A stretch of 64,000 bases of DNA from Aristolochia californica (taxonomy: Eukaryota; Streptophyta; Magnoliopsida; Piperales; Aristolochiaceae): NCBI GenBank assembly GCA_029961685.1, contig JARWKL010000005.1, positions 39,283,357-39,347,356 of the forward strand, written 5' to 3'. Shown here in pieces: positions 57,098 to 64,000 of this stretch. A program made the translations under genes and the position numbers. Every line of letters starts with the position of its first letter. Positions within the stretch are counted from its first letter, which is position 1. Below the pieces are notes generated by a model, which saw nothing but the letters and a program-made list of their open reading frames with translations, was not told where the DNA came from and did not search any database.

Positions 57098-58080
57098 TCA
57101 CCCTTTCTGATAGCCCAGAAAGATACACTGTCTATACTTTGCATCAAGCTTCGACCTCTCCTCACTAGAAACATGTACATAGGTTGGACAACCAAACACT
57201 CTCAAACCAGAGTAGTCTACCTCACTGCCTGTCCACACCTCCTCTGAAACTTTCCCATCTAGTGTTTCTCTAGGTGATCTATTAATTAAGAAACATGTCA
57301 TATTCACTGCTTCTGCCCAAAAGTTCTTTGCAAGCCTTGCATTCAACTTAAGACATCGAGCTTTTTCAGCTATAGTTCTGTGCATCCTTTTTTGCCACAC
57401 CGTTCTATTGTGGTGTCTTGCGTACCGTGAAGTTCTCTTAATCCCATTCTACTCACACAACTCCTTGAACTTTGAATCTGCGTACTCAGTACCATTGTCT
57501 AACCTGAGGCATTTAATCTTCCTCCTTGTCTAGTTTTCTACTTAAGTTGTCCACAACTTGAACTTGGCAAACATTTCTGATATGTGCTACATGAAGTACA
57601 CCCAAACCTTTGGTGAGTAGTCATTAATAAAGGTCACGAAATACAAGTGTCCTCCTCGTGATGCTACTCTTACTGGCCCCCAAACATCTGAATGAACGTA
57701 GTCAAGAATCCCCTCTGTCTTGTGTGGCTACCTTGAACGACACCTTATTTTGTTTCCCAAGAACACAAAACTTGCAAAAATCAAGCTTGCATGTTTTGAC
57801 ACCCTTCAATAGATTTCTCTTATGAAGCTCCATCATCCCACGTACTCCCATATGACCTAATCACATATGCCACAAGACTGTACAGTCTGACTCAAACTCT
57901 ACAGGTGAAACTCCACCTACAATTGTGGTACCTTGTAGTGTATAGATATTTCTAGATATTTTCTGCCCCTTCATCACTGTTAAAACACCTTTACTCACTT
58001 TCATTACTCTACTTGCAGGTTTGTAACTATACCCATTACAATCTAAAGTTCCTAATGAAATCAGATCCTTCCTTAGATCC
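57098..58080 (-). pseudogene. pre-integrase and integrase (element J)
   Basis: From 58080 down: YSYKPASRVMKVSKGVL and LGHMGVRGMMELHKR with CKFCVLGKQ (pre-integrase zinc motif), then a broken core. A 100-codon frame at 57098-57400 has MHRTIAEKARC, FWAEAVNMTCFLINRSP and VFGCPTYVHV. Confidence 0.85.
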
Positions 58081-58353
58081 GATATATGGTCTTAAGATGT
58101 CAGAGGGCTCTGATGCCAGTTGTTGTGCGAAGAAATCAAACAAGAACGAAGAAGACCAAAATATTTTATGGTGGTTCGGCAGTATGCCTATGTCCACTGG
58201 AGTGACGGCCTGTAATTTTCACTAATTTCAATTAGGGTTACATAATGCATATTTATACTAAACCCTAGACGTATTTGTGTATAAAATATTTAAATATCCT
58301 TGTACAAAAATACCCCCCAACCTCATGTATGAGCCATATACTTCAACAAATGT

Positions 58354-58850
58354 CAAGAACTCCCAACTTGTGTATCATAGTTGAAAAGGTTTCCTTTCCT
58401 AATGGCTTGGTGCACACATCTGCAAGTTGATTTGTTGAAGCAATATATTTGGTTAAAACCAAACCATCTTGTATTTTGTCATGAATAAAATGACAATCCA
58501 TCTCCATATGTCTGGGTCTTTCATGAAAAATGGGATTGGCTACTATGTGTAAGACAGCAGTGTTATCACAATATAACAGTGCTAGCTTTGCATGTAATAT
58601 TCTTAACTCTGTCAATAATGACCATAGCCAGGATAATTCACAACATGTACCTGTCATGGCTATACATTCGGCTTTTGCTGAGGAGAGAGATACGATTTTC
58701 TGCCTCTTTGTCTGCCATGAAATAAGAGAAATGGATTTTGGAATTTATTAACATTCTCCAAAAATGGTATCCCAAAAAAACACAATAACCCGTAGTGGAT
58801 CTACGAGATATTAGACAACCAACCCAATCCGAATAGGAAAAAGCTCGCAA
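58354..58850 (-). pseudogene. RNase H (element K)
   Basis: Contains DWVGCLISRRSTTGYCVFLG, then LWSLLTELRILHAKLALLYC, DNTAVLHIVANPIFHERPRHMEMDCHF and QLADVCTKPLG. Element J interrupts it close to its C-terminus. Frameshifts split the domain. Confidence 0.87.
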
Positions 58851-60660
58851 AGATAAATCGTTATGAGAAGGAAAAACAAACCTTATCGTGAACTACTTTT
58901 TTAAATCACACAACACACGCAAGACAACTTCCATGTGTGGTTTGCATGGTGCATGCATGAATCTACTTAACACATGGACCGAATAGGTAATATCTGGGTG
59001 ATAGTCAAATAAAGTAGGCATCCAATAAGTCGCTTTTACTGAGATGGAACGTTAAGCAATTCTCCTGAATATGAAAGCTTTATATTTTGCTCCATTGGAA
59101 GGTTCACAGGTTTAGCACCCAAAAGCCTACCATCTTTTAAAATTTCCAAACTATATAGTCGTTGCGAGATGGAAATACTATTCTTTAACCAAGACACTTC
59201 AATGCCTAGAAAATACTTAAATCACCCAAATCTTTAATCCAAAAATAACTATACAGAAATTTCTTGAGAGCTAATATGGCATTACCATCATTACTCGTAA
59301 TAAAAATGTCATCAACATATATCAACAAAGTTGTAAAAGATTTTCCTTTTCGATATGTGAATAACGAGTAATCTGGTTTGGATTGAACAAATTCAGTAGC
59401 TTGGATAGCTATATAGAATTTGGCAAACCATTGTCGGGAAACTTGTTATAAGCCATATAACAACTTGTGAAGGCTGCACACAAGATTCTCCCCCTATTGC
59501 CGAAGACTAAGAGGTGGAGACAAATAAATTTCTTCATGGAGGTCACCATGAAGAAAAATATTGTTTACATCAAGTTGGTGAAGAGATCAATTCTAGGCGG
59601 CTACTAAAGCTAATAAACAATGAATAATAACCATTTTAGTAGTGGGAGAAAAAGTGTCATGGTAATATATACCTTCCAGTTGTGTGTAACCTTTCACAAC
59701 CAAATGAGATTTGAAACCCTCAATAGCACCATCCGAGTGTCGTTTGATTTTATAAACCAAACGACAATCGATGGGTGTCTTACCAGGAGGAAGAGAAGTG
59801 AAGGACCAAGTGTGGTTGACTTCTAAAGCGGCTAATTCAGATCGCATTACTTCTTGCCAATGGGAATGAAAAGCTGCTTTTGTATAAGATGTAGGCTCAA
59901 TATCTTGACTGATAACAACAGTATAATAGTAATGTTGTGGTGAGTAACGATGATAAGAGACAAAAATGCTAAGGGGATAACATGTACCTTTTTGTGGACC
60001 TAATGACAAAGGTGACAAATGGTCGGGAGACGTCACTTGGTTGCAGACATAGTCATGTAAAGCTGTGGGAGGGTTATGAGGATGTTGGGAATGGCATAAA
60101 ATAGGTTTGGAAGGAGGAGTAGAAGATGAAGGTGGAAGAGAAACTGGAGTCAGTGGTAATGGTTGTTGGTAAGGATAGGGAACAGAAAGAAGAATCATTG
60201 GGGCTGAATTTGAGGGAGTGGATGGAATGGACTCATAAGGAAAAATAATTTCATGAAAAACAACATCACGACTAGTGAACATTTTATGAGTGGTAAGATC
60301 ATGTACGTTGTAAGCTTTCTAACCAACTAGATAACCATGAAAAATACAATGTTTGGCTCTAAGAACAAATTTATGGGAGACGTGCACATCAGTAGCATAT
60401 GCAAGACACCCAAAAAGTCAAAGATGGGAATAAGAAGGGAGTTTGCCATAAAGTCGTAAAAGGATTTTTCCAAGAAAAGAGTGGTGTGGGCAAACAATTA
60501 ATTATATCAATAGTAGTAGAAACATTCTACCCAAAAATGTAAAGGAAGGTGAGCTTGAAAACGAAAAGCTCAAGTTGACTCAAAAATATGGCAGTGCTTG
60601 TGCTCTACAGCCCCATTTTGTTGGGGATAATGTATGAGTTTGATTAAAAGAAATACTTGA
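58851..60660 (-). pseudogene. integrase tail and reverse transcriptase (element K)
   Basis: The 229-codon frame 59593-60282 runs from the end of integrase (MFTSRDVVFHE) through a Pro/Ser-rich linker to the start of RT (DCRLVYKIKRHSDGAIEGFK, VVKGYTQLEGI). Downstream, broken frames keep LLIYVDDIFITSND; YVDD is encoded at 59308-59319 and is intact. Integrase pieces continue to about 60660 (PQQNGAVEHKH). No 5' half of the element is seen. Confidence 0.86.
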
Positions 60661-62365
60661 AATGCCAACAAAAAATAGGAGTAATATTCCAATTTACACA
60701 AAAATAAATTTTCATAATAGTATAGCTTAAAAATAATGTCCTTGTTGGCCACAACTCATTGAATCTTTTAAATTGTTGTAATATTTCTTATCTGCAACCA
60801 GTGATCAATGCTTCAAAAATGCCAGTTGGATACCAACTCTAGGCTTTTTATCTTCATCTAGTGTTGGGTTCCATACACTACATCCTCTACAATCCAAGTT
60901 GCCTCCATTCTCTAATAATTCTTCACATGATGCACCTTTATGAAGAAAGCATGTGAACACATTTAACCAAATCATAAAAAATAACATACACAAAAGATTA
61001 TGAATCATGGTGCACATTTAACCTAATGAACTACCTCAGGTACCCCAAGCTCCTTAAATGAACCCCTATTCAAAGCAAGTCATTAGATATCAAAAACATG
61101 AAGGGAGCTGAAAATATAAAAGAGATAGATTTTACCACGACAAATGTGTTTAAACTCTTCTAAGAGCAAGGGGGACTTTTTTAAGATCCTCTATTCATCT
61201 GAGTAAAATTTGCACGAGTTGAAAGAGCCATTTCAAATCTGTCAAGATTTATTAGAGGCCAAAGATAAGCCATTTCAAATCAATTGAATAAGGAGCAAAG
61301 GTGTTTATGTAACTAATCTCATCACTTGAAAAGTGCAAGGAGGAACATGGTCAAAATGATCAAGAATTTCTAGGTCCTTTCTAAATTCATTAAGCTTCAG
61401 AATGACACAGGATTCTCTCTTCCCCACCCATTTCAAGTTGTTTAATGTCAATACCAGATTAAACTAAAAAAACCTTGACTAAGAATATCATTCTCTCCAG
61501 TATAAAAGGAAACTGGTCTTTCACTAAAAACCTAGACTAAGTTATGCATTTTAGGTTATCATCTGTTGATCTACCAAGCTAATTTGGAAAACGACCAATT
61601 AACCCAAAGAGATGCAATGTTGCACTAGTTTTTTGCTTGCTAGCCATCAAACTTAAATGACCAGTTAAATTGGTAATTATAAAGGAAATGGTTTTAAAGA
61701 AAATCAATGTACAAAAGAAACCCAAGTCATTGAAGCAAGCATAATGTGAAAGGAAAATCAGCAAAACAAAAACAAAAATCATAACTAACACTAATCATAT
61801 TGATTGAGGAAAAATAGAGATTATGTATTTGCAAATTAAACAAGCATGTTTAAGGATTAACTCCGAATGCATGACAAAAATAATTACACATTGTCTTCGT
61901 AATACCAGGAAGGAGATGGTTCTATATAATCCACAATTAGGAAAAGTTATAAAGAGTTACAATAAAATCTAATAACTTTTGCATCAATGTGCAAGGAGAA
62001 CATAGAACTCGGCAAAATTCCATAAGTCCAAGGATTGATAAACAACAAAGATATGAAAAGCAAGAAAGATGGTGATTTTGAAGTTGAAAAGAAAGAAAGA
62101 GAAAGGGAGTGGAAGCCATTCTCATTAAAAACACGAGACCTTCAAAGTTAAAAAAAAAGCAAGTGTGATTCCCGATGGAGCCATTAAAATTGGTATGGGA
62201 TGAGGATATAAGAGCTAGAAAGAAAATCAGATACTATACAATTGATTCCCAAAGAAAAACACTATGAATCAATTCCAATAAGCATTAAGAATAATTTCCA
62301 GCTTTATTTCAAGAATCAAACATTACCAAAACGGAAAAAATATAAAAAAGAAAGGATAGAAAAAG
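60661..62365. other. non-coding DNA
   Basis: About 1.7 kb in which I found no gene or clear repeat. Short frames have no domains. Confidence 0.45.
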
Positions 62366-62572
62366 TGTTATGACTATTAGAACCTCAAATGGGTAAAGAG
62401 TCGCTGAGCTCTATCGTCAGAGAGGTGCAGTCGAGAAGACAAAACTAGAGATAAAAACAGTTTTCTCATTCTACTGTTTACAAATTACAACAGAGGTTTT
62501 ATACAATGAAGGGGTAAAATAATAAAAACATAAACATTACATAATAATGAAATAATGGATTACATTCTAATA
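62366..62572 (-). repeat. 3' LTR of copia element L
   Basis: About 207 bp, TGTTATGACTATTAG to TTCTAATA on the plus strand, abutting a minus-strand CCTTGAGGGGGAG polypurine tract. The left edge is inferred. Confidence 0.68.
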
Positions 62573-63177
62573 CTCCCCCTCAAGGTGGCTTGTAAATGTC
62601 CTTGACATCCATCTTGGACAACAAAGAAAAAAGGTGGGTAGAAGGCAGAGGTTTTGTGAACATGTCGGCTAACTGGTACTGAGAACAAATGGGAAGTAAC
62701 TTGAGGACTCCCGAAGTAACCCGTTCACGAACAAAATGACAATCTATCTCAATATATTTGGTACGCTCATGGAATGTAGGGTTAGAAGTAATATGTATCG
62801 CAGCTTGATTGTCACAGTGTAGAAGCGCAGGAGAGTCAACTTTGAAATGAAAATCTTGAATAAGTTGTTGTAACCAAATAAGTTCACTGGCAGTAGAAGA
62901 AAGTGCTCTATATTCAGCCTCGGCGAAGGAGCGAGAGACGGTGGTATACTTTTTGGCCTTCCAAGAGACGAAAGAATCACCAATAAATATGCAAAAGCCG
63001 GTAGTAGATCGGCGGGAATCAAGACATGATCCCCAATTAGCATCAGAAAAGGCCTTTAAACGAACTAGAGCACAAGCATTAGATTAAGTGCGCATATGCA
63101 AGGAAGAAGTAGAGGAAAACAACAACCCTTGACCAGGACTATTCTTGAGATAATGAAGCAAGTGATGCACTACCTTG
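62573..63177 (-). pseudogene. RNase H, nearly intact (element L)
   Basis: On the minus strand one frame reads through almost the whole domain: AFSDANWGSCLDSRRSTTGF, SRSFAEAEYRALS, LLHCDNQAAIHITSN, RTKYIEIDCHF and LADMFTKPL, ending just before the polypurine tract. The three visible catalytic acids (Asp, Glu, Asp) are kept. One stop lies near the N-terminal end. It is cut at 63178. Confidence 0.9.
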
Positions 63178-64000
63178 TGTTATGGACTCAATAAGACTGA
63201 GTCATCTACTTTACTTTTATTATTTATGTTGCTTTTAATTTCGAATTTTATTGATTTGTAATAAGACTTAAAGGTAGGGGTAGAATTGGGTTTAATAACC
63301 CTAACCTATGTTGATGTTAATTACCCTATTTAAGGAGTAAGGATGGAGAAATAAAGCAAGTTCGGAATTAGCATAAACTAGGGTAATTTAGGTTCCTTCT
63401 AGGCTCTCTATTCTAGGGTTCTTGGTGTGAACTCTCTTGGGGGTTTGCTGCGTCCATTGGGGAGTCTTTGAGGAGATCTTGGAAGGAAAAGGAGGAGGAA
63501 TCAGCCTTCTCTTCCATGCTGCAATAGTCATCCATCTCTTCCACGAACCAGTAGTGAGGGAAGGAGGATTTGGTTGAGTCTTAGCATCAAGAAAGGGATT
63601 TTCGAGTTGCTGAATTGAAGGAGGTCTTCAAGAGGTATTTTTATCTATCTTTTCCGAGTTTACAAGAGCTAGAGACTGCCCTCTTTACATTCAGCATTGG
63701 TAGTTGCATGAATTCAGAAACCCTACTCATTGATGTGAGGTATAAAGTGGGGTTTCATAATTGGATCCTTAAAACAGTCTCTTGCTTGAATTGGTGCATT
63801 CATAATTAAGAAAAGGAAACTCCTTTTCAAGGGGAATGAATTCAGTAAAGGGAAAGGGGTTGTTCTTGAGTAATTACAGCAAGTAAAACCCTCTTCACAT
63901 GAATCATAAAAGAGGGGTTTCATATCTGAGTGCTTAAACAGTCCTTTAACTTGCTGGTTGCATCTATAATTGAGAAAAGGAAACTCCTTTTCAATTATAA
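63178..64000 (+). repeat. LTR-like insertion running off the window
   Basis: Begins TGTTATGGACTC inside element L and reads like a plant LTR with a CCCTATTTAAGGAG core. Near the end a unit of about 165 bp repeats: GAAAAGGAAACTCCTTTTCAA occurs at about 63810 and 63974. The right end and target duplication are outside the window. Confidence 0.6.

Larger units (their letters stand above)
54884..58348 (-). mobile_element. Ty1/copia element J, both LTRs and AATGT duplication
   Basis: Two 228-bp LTRs (54884-55111 and 58121-58348), TGTTGT...TTCAACA, differ at about two dozen sites by my count, roughly 10 percent. AATGT flanks the element at 54879-54883 and 58349-58353. TGGCATCAGAGC is the primer site by the 5' LTR. 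The inside, on the minus strand, goes from the leader straight to the end of protease, then pre-integrase, integrase, RT and RNase H. Gag and most of protease are missing, so it cannot be autonomous. It sits in the 3' coding end of element K. Confidence 0.93.

Overview
The window is nuclear DNA from a flowering plant. The evidence is three class I cytosolic small heat-shock protein genes, a family-1 (UGT76-like) glycosyltransferase with a PSPG box and one spliceosomal intron, and a dense layer of plant Ty1/copia, Ty3/gypsy, hAT and TRIM elements. Nothing in the sequence fixes the species. Only about 3 to 4 kb is ordinary gene sequence; most of the rest is nested, decaying transposable elements.

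Layout. 1-1.5 kb: sHSP gene 1 on the minus strand, with a 38-bp minisatellite in its 3' flank. 1.6-4.1 kb: an internally deleted copia element with both ends and its target duplication. 4.4-11.2 kb: a minus-strand Tnt1-like copia element, broken by a solo LTR (4816-5317) and a hAT-like insert (8.2-10.2 kb). 11.2-15.7 kb: an inverted LTR, a truncated copia 5' end carrying a 328-bp TRIM, and an Athila-like gypsy LTR plus gag. 16.1-17.3 kb: sHSP gene 2 on the plus strand, the inverted partner of gene 1. 17.3-21.3 kb: relics of a SIRE-like LTR family rich in GATCGATC palindromes, and a plant-transposon protein relic. 21.3-34.0 kb: a plus-strand copia element interrupted by a 3'-truncated minus-strand copia and a solo LTR, ending in two further copia 3' ends. 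34.2-37.4 kb: a 3.24-kb LTR with a threefold internal repeat. 38.3-41.5 kb: the UGT gene. 42.5-44.8 kb: a SIRE-like LTR with partial gag, and an oppositely oriented RNase H piece. 46.0-48.5 kb: a dead hAT transposase gene. 49.9-50.6 kb: sHSP gene 3 (minus) with strong heat-shock elements. 50.9-53.1 kb: very AT-rich DNA with tandem repeats of about 440 bp. 54.7-64.0 kb: nested copia elements, one (54884-58348) with both LTRs and a perfect target duplication.

How the genes relate. Genes 1 and 2 are an inverted duplicate of about 1 kb that includes the promoter, now 15 kb apart. Both keep a TATA box and two heat-shock elements at matching sites, and their middle coding region is nearly identical while both ends have diverged, which points to gene conversion. 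Gene 3 is a more distant paralogue with its own doubled heat-shock element. The UGT has no functional link to them that I can see. No unknown multi-gene system was found. The most unusual items are the mosaic sHSP pair, the TRIM with pol III B-box-like motifs, the LTR with an internal triplication, the copia element with two diverged gag-protease modules, and the readable nesting order given by target duplications.
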